From assembly GCA_964384675.1 (NCBI GenBank), contig CAYLNK010000001.1, positions 1 to 64,000 on the forward strand: a DNA stretch of 64,000 nt. The letters are read 5' to 3'. The translations under genes were made by a program, and so were the position numbers. Each line of letters opens with the position of its first letter. Position 1 is the stretch's first letter. This DNA is from CAYLNK01 sp964384675. GTDB lineage: Bacteria > Acidobacteriota > Thermoanaerobaculia > UBA5066. Positions 42,740 to 50,266 of the stretch are shown here, in pieces. The notes below the pieces were generated by a model. The model did no database searches. It was not told the DNA's origin and saw nothing but the letters and a program-made list of their open reading frames with translations.

Positions 42740-42741
42740 GG

Positions 42742-44025
42742 TCACCTCCGGTCCGGGGCACCGCCCCAGAGCGCTTCGAGCTCGCTCTTGCCTCGCTCGT
42801 AGGCGAGGGCGAGCTCCTCGAGACGGGCCTCGGCGTCGTCGGCCGTGCCGGACTCCGTCTCGGCGACGAACGTCGCCACCTTTCCGAGGTACAACGGGAC
42901 GAGAGAGCGGATGAGCGTGGCGGTCGGGAGCGCCCTCCTCCGGTATCCGGCGGCCGACTCCGCCACGATCCGGACCCAGGTTTCGTCGCCGAGCGACACC
43001 GCGGGCGCCTGCGCGGCCTCGCGAATGCCGTCGAGAGACGCCGGAGAGAGGAAGGCCTCCCAGACCGGCGGCAGGTCGTGAGCCGCCTGGCGGAACAGGG
43101 CCAGGAGCCGGTCGAGCCGCACGGGGACAGGCTCCAGCCCCACGGTGTACGGGAACCCGAAGACCGGGACGGCCGTCGAGCCGCGAACGCCCCTCCAGAC
43201 CGCCTCGTGACGCTCCATGAGCTGGAAGAGCGTCGAGACGACCTGGACCAGCATCGGCGAGAGGTCGGAGCCGGGGTCCTTCGGGTCGTGGATCTTCGCG
43301 CCGAGGAACGCCTGGGCGACCCGACGTCCCTCGGCCAGCGCGGTGGTCGTCATGAAGACGTCGATGCCGAACTGGGCGACGGGACCTTCCCAGTCCTCGA
43401 ACTCGAGGAAGCGGGCCGCGAGGCCGCCGGAGAACCCGAAGTCGCCGCCGATCGGCTGGCGCACGCGCTTCCCGTAGAGCGCGCGCGTCAAGGGGTAGAC
43501 GATCGTGTTGGTGATCGTCCCGTCGTACCGGTGCCGGCCGTACAGCGGCGCCACGAACTCGAAGCCGTGACGCGTGATCGGCTCGAGCAGGAGCTCGACC
43601 CACTCGGGCGTGATGCTCCGGAGGTCGCTGTCGACGACGCAGCAGGCGCGCGCCTCGAGCTCGGCGGCGATCCGGAAGATGGTCCGGAACGCGCTCCCCT
43701 TGCCCGGGATCCCGTGGTACGGGGTCACGATCCGCTCCGTCGACGTGGACGGGACCGCGTCCACGAGGATCTCGGCGAGGCTCCCCACCTCGGTCCGCTC
43801 GACGATCTCACGGGTCCGGTCGGTGGAGCCTCCGTCGGAGTTGACCAGGACGGCTCGGGCGTCGGGGAAGTGGCGGGCGAGTCCGGCCACGACGGCCCGG
43901 ACGACGTGACCGATCGTCTGGGCGTTGTTGAAGGACGGGATCCCGACGAGGATGTCCGCCCGGCCGATGCGCGCCAGGGCGGAGGCCACCTCGGGGGAGA
44001 GCGGCGGCAGGCTGGCCCCGCTCAT
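42742..44025 (-). CDS. Family 2 glycosyltransferase, glucosylglycerate-synthase-like
   Basis: 427 residues, GT-A fold. N-terminal ADILVGIPSFNNAQTIGHVVRAV, then NSDGGSTDRTREIVE, a loop GIPGKGSAFRTIFRIA, the metal-binding CCVVDSDLRSITPEWVELL (DSD near residue 134) and YPLTRALYGKRVRQPIGGDFGFSGGLA. The pattern fits the single-step glucosylglycerate synthase (Ggs) described in Persephonella, which uses NDP-glucose and D-glycerate. I give this specificity moderate weight; a mannosyl counterpart is possible. ATG 44025 overlaps the TGA of the phosphatase gene (ATGA), rather than the upstream start at 44064. With GpgS and the phosphatase nearby, the cell may have two routes to the same solute. Confidence 0.72.
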   Translation of the reverse strand: MSGASLPPLSPEVASALARIGRADILVGIPSFNNAQTIGHVVRAVVAGLARHFPDARAVLVNSDGGSTDRTREIVERTEVGSLAEILVDAVPSTSTERIVTPYHGIPGKGSAFRTIFRIAAELEARACCVVDSDLRSITPEWVELLLEPITRHGFEFVAPLYGRHRYDGTITNTIVYPLTRALYGKRVRQPIGGDFGFSGGLAARFLEFEDWEGPVAQFGIDVFMTTTALAEGRRVAQAFLGAKIHDPKDPGSDLSPMLVQVVSTLFQLMERHEAVWRGVRGSTAVPVFGFPYTVGLEPVPVRLDRLLALFRQAAHDLPPVWEAFLSPASLDGIREAAQAPAVSLGDETWVRIVAESAAGYRRRALPTATLIRSLVPLYLGKVATFVAETESGTADDAEARLEELALAYERGKSELEALWGGAPDRR

Positions 44026-44789
44026 CGAGACGCCCCGAGGAGGGACCTCACGGCCTCGGCCCATCCGGCCCCGCCCGGGAGGGCCGCGCGTCGGCCCGCC
44101 GGCACCTCGGCGGCGAGCCGGGGGTCGACGTCGCCCGCGGCGCCGGGGACGAGGACCGCGACGTCACAGAGAGCGAGGAATCCGGCGTCGTTCGGTGCGT
44201 CGCCCAGACCCGCGACGGGGCGGGCCACGATTCCCCCCGACAGGAGGAGGCGGACGGCGTCCTCCTTCCCGTGGTCGCCGGAGAGGTGCCAGAAGATCCC
44301 TCCCCGCGTCAGCCGAGTCCCCGGCAGCCGACCCGCGACCCGGGTGAGCTCGGGTCCCGCGTCGGGCGGCGCGAGGAACGGCAGGCCCCACCGGCGCGCG
44401 AGCATCGCCGGGAGACTCCGTTCGGGGAGGCCCGTCCGCGCCACGAGCTCGGCGGTCGACAAGGTGGAGACCGACCGCAAGGGCAGGCCGCAGAGCTCCG
44501 AGAGGCGTGAGAGGCGCTCTTGAAGGGCGCTCATGGGCAGTGCCGAAGGATGCACCTCGGCCCGGCCGGACGCCACGATGCCCGCACCGTTCTCGAAGCT
44601 GCCGATCCCGCCGAGATCGAGCTCGGAGAGGAGATCGCGCAGCTCGAGCTCGGTCTTGCTGGTCAGCGGGACCACCGGGATGCCGCGCCTCCGGAGAGCG
44701 TCGACCGCCGCCCGGGCCTCGGCTCCGAGGACCCCTCCGCGGTCCAGGAGGGTACCGTCCAGGTCGGTGAGGACGGCGCCCAGCTCCAT
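44022..44789 (-). CDS. HAD phosphatase, mannosyl-/glucosyl-3-phosphoglycerate phosphatase type
   Basis: 255 residues, class IIB HAD fold. Nucleophile motif LTDLDGTLLD at residues 7-16; motif II in VPLTSKTELELRDLL; the MPGP-family FENGAGIV near residue 66; GGIFWHLSGDHGKEDAV near residue 165 carrying the motif III lysine; and motif IV GLGDAPNDAGFL. It should remove phosphate from glucosyl- or mannosyl-3-phosphoglycerate to give the free solute, completing the GpgS pathway. ATG 44789 is 3 nt after the stop of the small membrane protein gene, so the pair are co-translated; the gene overlaps the GT2 by 4 nt. Confidence 0.88.
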   Translation of the reverse strand: MELGAVLTDLDGTLLDRGGVLGAEARAAVDALRRRGIPVVPLTSKTELELRDLLSELDLGGIGSFENGAGIVASGRAEVHPSALPMSALQERLSRLSELCGLPLRSVSTLSTAELVARTGLPERSLPAMLARRWGLPFLAPPDAGPELTRVAGRLPGTRLTRGGIFWHLSGDHGKEDAVRLLLSGGIVARPVAGLGDAPNDAGFLALCDVAVLVPGAAGDVDPRLAAEVPAGRRAALPGGAGWAEAVRSLLGASR

Positions 44790-44792
44790 TCC

Positions 44793-44945
44793 TCAGATCC
44801 CCAGGATGAGCTTGATCACGAACATCAGCGCGATCGTGCCGAAGAAGAAGACGGCGGCCTTGATCCGGTCCTTTCTCTCGTCCGTCTCTTCTCCCGCGGG
44901 ACGCCCGGCGGGCTCCGGTCCGCTCTCTTGCTTCTGCGTCGACAT
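44793..44945 (-). CDS. 50-residue single-helix membrane protein
   Basis: Short gene with a strong ribosome site: GAGGAGGGACGG directly precedes ATG 44945. The first 28 residues are charged and polar (MSTQKQESGPEPAGRPAGEE and on, ending DERKDRIK). The last 22 (AAVFFFGTIALMFVIKLILG) form one membrane helix, giving a tail-anchored protein. It is the second gene of the antiporter operon, with 51 nt upstream and 3 nt downstream. The strong ribosome site and tight packing make it a real gene. It may be a subunit or regulator of the antiporter or anchor the phosphatase/GT2; no family is recognised. Confidence 0.75.
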   Translation of the reverse strand: MSTQKQESGPEPAGRPAGEETDERKDRIKAAVFFFGTIALMFVIKLILGI

Positions 44946-44996
44946 CCGTCCCTCCTCACCGCCCGGCCGTAGCGACCGAGCGAGCCGTGAAACACG

Positions 44997-46256
44997 TCAT
45001 CGCCCGCGGGCTTCGGGATCGCCCGGGGAGTCGTCCGACATCGCTTCCGACACCAGGTCGGAGAGCGGTGTGCTTTTCCGTGGCCGCGAGACCATCGGAG
45101 TCTTCACCAGGAGCGCTCTGAGGGCGGGCGGCGAAAGGAACGTCGTCACGATCACCATCAGCGCGACCGAGCCGTAGAGGCCGCTCGAGAGCACTCCCGC
45201 CGCGAGCCCCAGCTGCGCGAAGATCAGCCCGACCTCCCCCCGGGGCACCATCCCCACACCGATGACGAGCCGGCGCAGGGGCCGCCCGAAGGCCGCGTAG
45301 CCGGCCAGGACCTTGCCGACGATCGCGACGAACGTGAGGAGCAGCCCGACCAGGAAATACGGCCGGGAGGCCGCGTCGAACGGGCTCAGGGCCTTCAGGT
45401 CGACGGCGGCCCCGACCGAGACGAAGAAGATCGGGATGAAGAACTGGGCGATGTCGTGGACCTCGTGCTCGATCTCCCGCCCTCGCTCGGTGCGAGCCAG
45501 GACGAGGCCCGCCGCGAACGCACCGATGATGAGCGCGGAGCCGACGAGCTGAGCCAGCCACGCCAGCGCGAAGGCGTAGACGATGGAGGCGAAGAACAAC
45601 GCCTTGGCCACCCGAAGGCGCGCGATCCACCGGATGAGGTACGGTGCGAGCCAGGAGCCGATCACGACCGCCAGGGCCACGAACCCGAAGGCGATCGCGA
45701 AGAGCTTGCCGATCCCGAAGGCGCTCATCTTCTCGCCCGCGGCCACCGCGCTCACGACCGCGAGGAGGACGAGCCCCAGGACGTCGTCGATCACAGCCGC
45801 GCCGAGGATCACCTGGGACTCGTCGCTCTCGAGGTGCCCGAGGTCCGACAGGACGCGCGCGGTGATCCCGACGGAGGTCGCCGTGAGGGCCGCGCCGAGG
45901 AAGACGGCGACGGTGGGCGGGTAGCCGAGCAGCCATCCGACCCCGGCGCCTGCCGCGAACGGCAGGACCACGCCGACGAGGGCGACCGCCGACGAGGCCC
46001 CGCCCACCGAGAGCAGGCGCCGAAGATCGGTCTCGAGCCCGATCAGGAAGAGCAGCAGGACGACGCCGAGCTCCGACAGGAGATGCAGGACGGGCTGGTG
46101 CGGGTCCACGAGGTGCAGGCCGGAGACGCCGACGACGATCCCGCCGAGCATCTCCCCGAGGACGGCCGGCTGCCCGATCCGCTCGGCGAGCTCGCCGAAC
46201 ACCTTGGCGGCAACGAAGACGACCAGGAGGGAAAGGAGAAGATCGGCTGCGGTCAT
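44997..46256 (-). CDS. CPA2-type Na+(K+)/H+ antiporter
   Basis: 419 residues, about 12-13 helices. The N-terminal domain has GQPAVLGEMLGGIVVG and LLFLIGLETDLRRLL, as in KefB/GerN/NapA antiporters. The key pair of aspartates is present in GAAVIDDVLGLVLLA near residue 153, the electrogenic CPA2 signature. MVPRGEVGLIFAQLG near residue 335 is the second conserved block. The KefB-type RCK/TrkA-N cytoplasmic domain is missing; the C-terminus is only a short polar tail. It would exchange Na+ or K+ for H+ across the inner membrane. It heads the operon continuing through the small membrane protein, phosphatase, GT2 and TM-helix protein. Confidence 0.9.
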   Translation of the reverse strand: MTAADLLLSLLVVFVAAKVFGELAERIGQPAVLGEMLGGIVVGVSGLHLVDPHQPVLHLLSELGVVLLLFLIGLETDLRRLLSVGGASSAVALVGVVLPFAAGAGVGWLLGYPPTVAVFLGAALTATSVGITARVLSDLGHLESDESQVILGAAVIDDVLGLVLLAVVSAVAAGEKMSAFGIGKLFAIAFGFVALAVVIGSWLAPYLIRWIARLRVAKALFFASIVYAFALAWLAQLVGSALIIGAFAAGLVLARTERGREIEHEVHDIAQFFIPIFFVSVGAAVDLKALSPFDAASRPYFLVGLLLTFVAIVGKVLAGYAAFGRPLRRLVIGVGMVPRGEVGLIFAQLGLAAGVLSSGLYGSVALMVIVTTFLSPPALRALLVKTPMVSRPRKSTPLSDLVSEAMSDDSPGDPEARGR

Positions 46257-46277
46257 CGACGTTCGCTCCCATCGAAT

Positions 46278-46300
46278 CCGGAGCGTTCCTCACGCTCCGG
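46278..46300 (-). promoter_or_regulatory. 9-bp leader hairpin before the antiporter
   Basis: CCGGAGCGT (46278-46286), loop of 5, ACGCTCCGG (46292-46300): perfect stem 22 nt upstream of the antiporter start on the minus strand, probably inside the 5' leader. No T-tract in either direction. Confidence 0.5.
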
Positions 46301-46340
46301 CTCTCACGGCGCGAACGGCGGCCCGACCGTCTGCGGTTCC

Positions 46341-46360
46341 TGCGGGACGCCCGTCCCGCA
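46341..46360 (-). promoter_or_regulatory. Second leader hairpin before the antiporter
   Basis: TGCGGGAC (46341-46348) and GTCCCGCA (46353-46360) form an 8-bp stem with a 4-nt loop. It lies 10 nt downstream of a TACAAT box, so it would be at the very 5' end of the antiporter message. It could instead terminate the upstream DinB-like gene. Confidence 0.45.
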
Positions 46361-46369
46361 CCCGGCTCG

Positions 46370-46375
46370 ATTGTA
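46370..46375 (-). promoter_or_regulatory. Candidate -10 box (TACAAT) of the antiporter operon
   Basis: ATTGTA on the plus strand reads TACAAT on the minus strand, one mismatch from TATAAT, 114 nt before the antiporter start. No clear -35, and no TTTGAnnTCAAA palindrome here. Confidence 0.5.
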
Positions 46376-46399
46376 GGCCAGTCGTCCGGCGGCCCCGCC

Positions 46400-46903
46400 T
46401 CAGCCCGGACGGACGGTCCGTCCCGATGCCGCGGCGAGGATCTCGCCGACGATCTTCAGGTGGTGCCCCGTGTGGATCCGCGCGAACCGCACCGTCTGCG
46501 TCGCGGTCAACCCGCCGAAGTACGGGTGGCGCATCACGGGCACGCGCGCCGCGAGGAGCACCGGCCGGTCGACCACGGCCTGGAGCGCCCCGACGCATCG
46601 CCGGTGTGACTCGGCCAGCGCGTCGGACGTCACCTCCCGCCCCACGAGGGCCTCCGGCGACTTCCCCTTGCCGCGCGGGATCCAGCCGAGCGTCAGCACC
46701 AGGCGCCCACGCCAGTCCAGGGGCGGCATCGCCTCTTCCGACGGCTTCGCGACCCGCTTCAGCATCCCGGTGCCGACCCGGAGGACGTGGTCGAGGTGCT
46801 GGGCCGCCGACCAGGCCGAGACGCCCGGCGCCGACGGGAGCGGCCCCGCGACGAGGGTCGCGATGCGGTCGAGCTGGACGCGAAGGGTGTCCAGATCGCT
46901 CAA
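46400..46903 (-). CDS. DinB-like / DUF1569 family protein
   Basis: 167 residues, four-helix-bundle pattern of the DinB/YfiT superfamily. The metal histidine near the start lies in WSAAQHLDHVLRVG, and the C-terminal pair in FARIHTGHHLKIVGEIL. These histidines usually bind a divalent metal; members act as thiol-dependent transferases or are uncharacterised. Start taken as TTG 46903, which overlaps the TGA of the upstream amidohydrolase gene (TTGA) and has no separate ribosome site, so translation is probably coupled. Confidence 0.65.
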   Translation of the reverse strand: MSDLDTLRVQLDRIATLVAGPLPSAPGVSAWSAAQHLDHVLRVGTGMLKRVAKPSEEAMPPLDWRGRLVLTLGWIPRGKGKSPEALVGREVTSDALAESHRRCVGALQAVVDRPVLLAARVPVMRHPYFGGLTATQTVRFARIHTGHHLKIVGEILAAASGRTVRPG

Positions 46904-48612
46904 CGGGACGCCGGGGCCCTGGTCCCCGGCCCGAGCAGCGGGCGACCCGGACGGGCTCGTGTGATCTTCCCGCCGTCCACCACGAGCGTGCCGTTGACGG
47001 CCACGTACGGAAAGCCCGCCGAGTAGCGGTTGGGCTCGGCGAACGTCGACACGGCCCGCACCGCGGCGAGGTCGAACGCGACGAGGTCGGCCGCCATCCC
47101 GGACTTCAGCAGTCCCCGGTCGCCGAGCCGCGCGCGAGCGGCCGGGAGCGAGGTCATCTTGCGAACGGCCTCCTCGAGCGGCAGGAGCTTCTCGTCGCGG
47201 ACGTACGTGGCGAGGATCCGCGCCGTCGAGGCCCAGCCGCGGGGATGCGAGCGCTCCTGCGAGTAGATACCGTCCTCGGCCGAGGCGGGGGAGTCCGTGC
47301 AGAAGGCGACCAGGCGGTGCTTCACGCCGGCCCGCACGTCGTCCTCGTCCATGACGAACGTGATGCAGTACGTGCCGGCCCTGTCCGCGGCGACGATGTC
47401 CATGATGGCGTCGCGCGGGTCCTTCCCCTCGGCGCGGGCGATCTCCTCGATCGTCTTGCCCTCGTACGCCTTCAGGGAGGGGCTCAGCACGGCCGACACG
47501 AGAATGCCCGCGGGCCCGCCCGCGCCGACGTACTGGTTCGACCAGGCGTCGGAGTCCTCGGCCATGTCCCTCTTCGCGCGTTCCCGCAGGGCCGGGTCCT
47601 TCAGGCGCGCGAGCAGCGGATCGCGTCCGCCCTCGCGGATCCAGGGAGGCAGGCAGGCGTCGAGGCCGTTCGAGGCGGCGGTCCACGGATACTGGTTCGC
47701 CGCCACGTCGAGGCCCTCGGCGCGCGCCTTCTCGAGCCGCGCCAGGACACCGGGGAGCTTCCCCCAGTTCCGCTTGCTGGAGGTCTTCAGGTGCCAGACG
47801 TCCGCGGGGATCCGCGCCTCACGGGCGATCCGGAACACCTCGTCTAGGGAGGCGTCGACGGCGTTCCCCTCGGAGCGCTGATGGGTGAAGTAGACGCCCC
47901 CGTACCGGGCGGCCACCCGCGCCATCGCGATGATCTCCTCGGTGGAGTTGTACATGTCGGGGACGTACTGGAGCGAGGTCGAGACGCCGAGGGCCCCCTC
48001 CTCCATCGCCCGCGCGACGATCGCCTCCATCTCGGCGAGCTCCTTCGGCGTGGCGCGCCGGTCCACCTTCCCGATCACGAGGTCGCGTACGCCGCCGAGC
48101 CCCACGAAGGTGCCGAGGTTGAGCGTGGGCGGGGTGCGGCGGAACCGGGAGAGGTAGTCGGCCAGGGACGTCCAGTCGGGACGGAGGCCGTAGCGCTTCC
48201 AGACGTCCTCGCTCTCGGCGATCTGCCGGGCGTTCGTGGGCGCGATCGACGAGCCCTCGCCGGTCACCTCGGTCGTGATCCCCTGGGTGATCTTCGAGGC
48301 CGCGCGGCGGTCCACCAGCGCGGCGTACTCCGACTGGCCGAGGAGGTCGATGAACCCCGGCGCCACGTGGAGCGCCGAAGCGTCGATCCGGCGCCCGGCG
48401 CGGGACTTCCGGTCCTCGGGGAGATGCCCGACCGCCGCGATCCTGTCGCCCCGCACCGCGACGTCGGCCCGGAACGCGGGCGCACCCGTTCCGTCCACGA
48501 CCAGACCACCTTCGAGGACGAGGTCGTCAGCCGGGGGCTGCGTGCCCGACGCGGCGCCCAGGAAGACCAGCGCGGCGGCGCCGGCCGCCGCCGCGAGGAA
48601 AGGCCGTCTAAT
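46900..48612 (-). CDS. Secreted D-aminoacylase-like amidohydrolase, non-canonical start
   Basis: 570 residues if read from ATT 48612. Conserved signals for the N-acyl-D-amino-acid deacylase family include ITTEVTGEGSSIAP, VYFTHQRSEGNAVD and VAFCTDSPASAEDG. In the usual family the strand after PGFID carries the HxH metal ligands; here it reads PGFIDLLGQSEYAAL, so both histidines are lost. The only ATG/GTG/TTG start (GTG 48498) would delete the first beta strand (DLVLEGGLVVDG) and a good signal peptide (RRPFLAAAAGAAALVFLGAA). The frame opens without any ATG, GTG or TTG upstream. ATT 48612 overlaps the RRM-gene stop by one base and may be used by coupling. It is followed by the DinB-like gene. 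Confidence 0.7.
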   Translation of the reverse strand: MRRPFLAAAAGAAALVFLGAASGTQPPADDLVLEGGLVVDGTGAPAFRADVAVRGDRIAAVGHLPEDRKSRAGRRIDASALHVAPGFIDLLGQSEYAALVDRRAASKITQGITTEVTGEGSSIAPTNARQIAESEDVWKRYGLRPDWTSLADYLSRFRRTPPTLNLGTFVGLGGVRDLVIGKVDRRATPKELAEMEAIVARAMEEGALGVSTSLQYVPDMYNSTEEIIAMARVAARYGGVYFTHQRSEGNAVDASLDEVFRIAREARIPADVWHLKTSSKRNWGKLPGVLARLEKARAEGLDVAANQYPWTAASNGLDACLPPWIREGGRDPLLARLKDPALRERAKRDMAEDSDAWSNQYVGAGGPAGILVSAVLSPSLKAYEGKTIEEIARAEGKDPRDAIMDIVAADRAGTYCITFVMDEDDVRAGVKHRLVAFCTDSPASAEDGIYSQERSHPRGWASTARILATYVRDEKLLPLEEAVRKMTSLPAARARLGDRGLLKSGMAADLVAFDLAAVRAVSTFAEPNRYSAGFPYVAVNGTLVVDGGKITRARPGRPLLGPGTRAPASR

Positions 48613-48880
48613 AGCGATCGCGCGGCGGGCGGTCGGAGGCCGCCTTCGGGCGCGCCTCGTTCACGCGGATCGTCCGTCCGTCGTGCTGCGAGCCGTTCAG
48701 CGCCTGGATCGCCCGCTGGGCGTCGGCATCGCTCATCTCGACGAAGCCGAATCCTTTCGACCTTCCGGTCTGACGGTCCATCACCACCGTGGCCGACTCC
48801 ACGCCGCCGTACCCCTCGAAGAGGGCGCGGAGGCTGGCGTCGTTGACGGAATACGCGAGATTCCCGACGTAGAGCTTCAT
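48608..48880 (-). CDS. RRM-type RNA-binding protein (cold/RNA chaperone class)
   Basis: 90 residues: one RNA-recognition motif with RNP2 (KLYVGNLAY) at the N-terminus and RNP1 (KGFGFVEM) near residue 44, followed by a short basic tail (PKAASDRPPRDRY). Such single-RRM proteins in cyanobacteria and other bacteria act as RNA chaperones, often cold-induced. ATG 48880 has AAAGGA 9 nt upstream. A GATAAT box (48922-48917) is its likely -10. The gene is divergent from DUF1015 and overlaps the amidohydrolase frame. Confidence 0.9.
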   Translation of the reverse strand: MKLYVGNLAYSVNDASLRALFEGYGGVESATVVMDRQTGRSKGFGFVEMSDADAQRAIQALNGSQHDGRTIRVNEARPKAASDRPPRDRY

Positions 48881-48916
48881 CTCGAGAGTCCTTTCGGGCG
48901 GTTGCTGGCCTGGAAG

Positions 48917-48922
48917 ATTATC
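48917..48922 (-). promoter_or_regulatory. Candidate -10 box (GATAAT) for the RRM gene
   Basis: GATAAT on the minus strand, 36 nt upstream of the RRM start; one mismatch from TATAAT. Confidence 0.5.
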
Positions 48923-48937
48923 ACGCCGCACTCTTGG

Positions 48938-48943
48938 TACTCT
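48938..48943 (+). promoter_or_regulatory. Extended -10 (TGg-TACTCT) for DUF1015
   Basis: TGG directly precedes TACTCT, matching the TGn extended -10. It ends 9 nt before the ATG at 48953 and no Shine-Dalgarno sequence lies between, so the message would be leaderless or nearly so. Confidence 0.45.
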
Positions 48944-48952
48944 CCCCGGCCT

Positions 48953-50182
48953 ATGGCCGAGATCCGACCGTTTCCCTCGGGACGTCCCGCGCCGGCGCTC
49001 GCCGCGCGCGTGGCGTCCGTCCCGTACGACGTGATCGACACCCCGGAGGCGCGGGAGCTGGCGAAGGGGAACGACGTGTCGTTCCTCCACGTCTGCCGGC
49101 CCGAGATCGACCTGCCCGAGGGGACCCCCCTCTACGCCGACGAGGTGTACGCGAAAGGGCGGGAGAACCTCGACCGCTTCTACGCGAACGGCACGCTCGT
49201 CGCCGACGGGACGCCGCGCCTCTTCGTCTACCGCCAGACCTGGCGCGGGCGCAAGCAGGACGGCCTGGTCGCCACCTGCTCGGTGGACGACTACGACGCC
49301 GACGTGATCAAGAAGCACGAGAAGACGCGGGCCGACAAGGAGAACGACCGCGTGCGCCACGTGCTGACGCAGTCGGCGCACGCCGAGCCGGTCTTCCTCA
49401 CGTACCGGGCGGCGGACGACGTCGATGCGCGCGTCGCCACGATCACCGCGACCCCGCCGGAGTTCGACTTCCTCGCGCCGGACGGCGTCGGGCACACGCT
49501 CTGGCTCGTCCCCGAGGCGGACGCGGCGTTCTTCGTGGAGCGCTTCCGCGCGATCCCGATGCTCTACGTCGCCGACGGCCACCACCGCTGCGCGTCGGCG
49601 TCGCGGGCGCGGGCGGCCCTCCGCGAGAAGGACCCGAGCCTCTCGCCGGAGCATCCCGTGAACTGGTTCACCGCGACGATCTTCCCCGACCGGGAGCTCG
49701 CGATCCTGCCGTACAACCGCCTCGTGAAGGACCTCCACGGGCGCACGCCGGACGGGTTCCTGGGGGAGGTGTCCAAGGCGTTCCGCGTGACCGAAGGAGC
49801 CGGCGCCGAGCCGGAGCGGAAGGGCGAGGTGCGGATGTACCTGGGCGGGCGCTGGCTCGGGCTGACGCCGCTCGCGCCCGTGGACGCGAGCGACCCGATC
49901 GGCTCCCTCGACGTCTCCGTCCTCCAGGACCGGCTGCTGGCGCCGCTCCTCGGAATCGGGGACCCGCGCACCGACAAGCGGATCGACTTCGTGGGGGGCA
50001 TCCGCGGCACCGGCGAGCTCGTCAAGCGGGTCGAGTCCGGCGCCTTCGCGGTCGCCTTCTCGATGTTCCCGACGACGCTCGGAGAGCTGATGGCGATCGC
50101 CGACGCCGGCGCCACGATGCCACCCAAGTCGACGTGGTTCGAGCCGAAGCTCCGCTCCGGCCTCTTCGTCCATCGATTCTGA
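48953..50182 (+). CDS. DUF1015 family protein
   Basis: 409 residues, full length for DUF1015. Recognised by the N-terminal PFPSGRPAP, VASVPYDVIDTPEAR, RQTWRGRKQDGLVATCSVDDYD, IKKHEKTRADKENDR and the central ADGHHRCASASRA near residue 205. The DGHHR element resembles the ParB/Srx-type nucleotide-binding motif used by free-serine kinases, so a kinase-like role on serine is conceivable (inference only). It is immediately upstream of serA in a same-strand pair. ATG 48953 is set by the family N-terminus; no ribosome site is evident. Confidence 0.85.
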   Translation: MAEIRPFPSGRPAPALAARVASVPYDVIDTPEARELAKGNDVSFLHVCRPEIDLPEGTPLYADEVYAKGRENLDRFYANGTLVADGTPRLFVYRQTWRGRKQDGLVATCSVDDYDADVIKKHEKTRADKENDRVRHVLTQSAHAEPVFLTYRAADDVDARVATITATPPEFDFLAPDGVGHTLWLVPEADAAFFVERFRAIPMLYVADGHHRCASASRARAALREKDPSLSPEHPVNWFTATIFPDRELAILPYNRLVKDLHGRTPDGFLGEVSKAFRVTEGAGAEPERKGEVRMYLGGRWLGLTPLAPVDASDPIGSLDVSVLQDRLLAPLLGIGDPRTDKRIDFVGGIRGTGELVKRVESGAFAVAFSMFPTTLGELMAIADAGATMPPKSTWFEPKLRSGLFVHRF

Positions 50183-50266
50183 AGTACCGCGGGGGAGCCT
50201 ACCGCCTTCGGCGGGCTGGCCGCCGCACCCCTCCGAGCCGCCGGAAACCCACCCGGGAGTCGTGAA

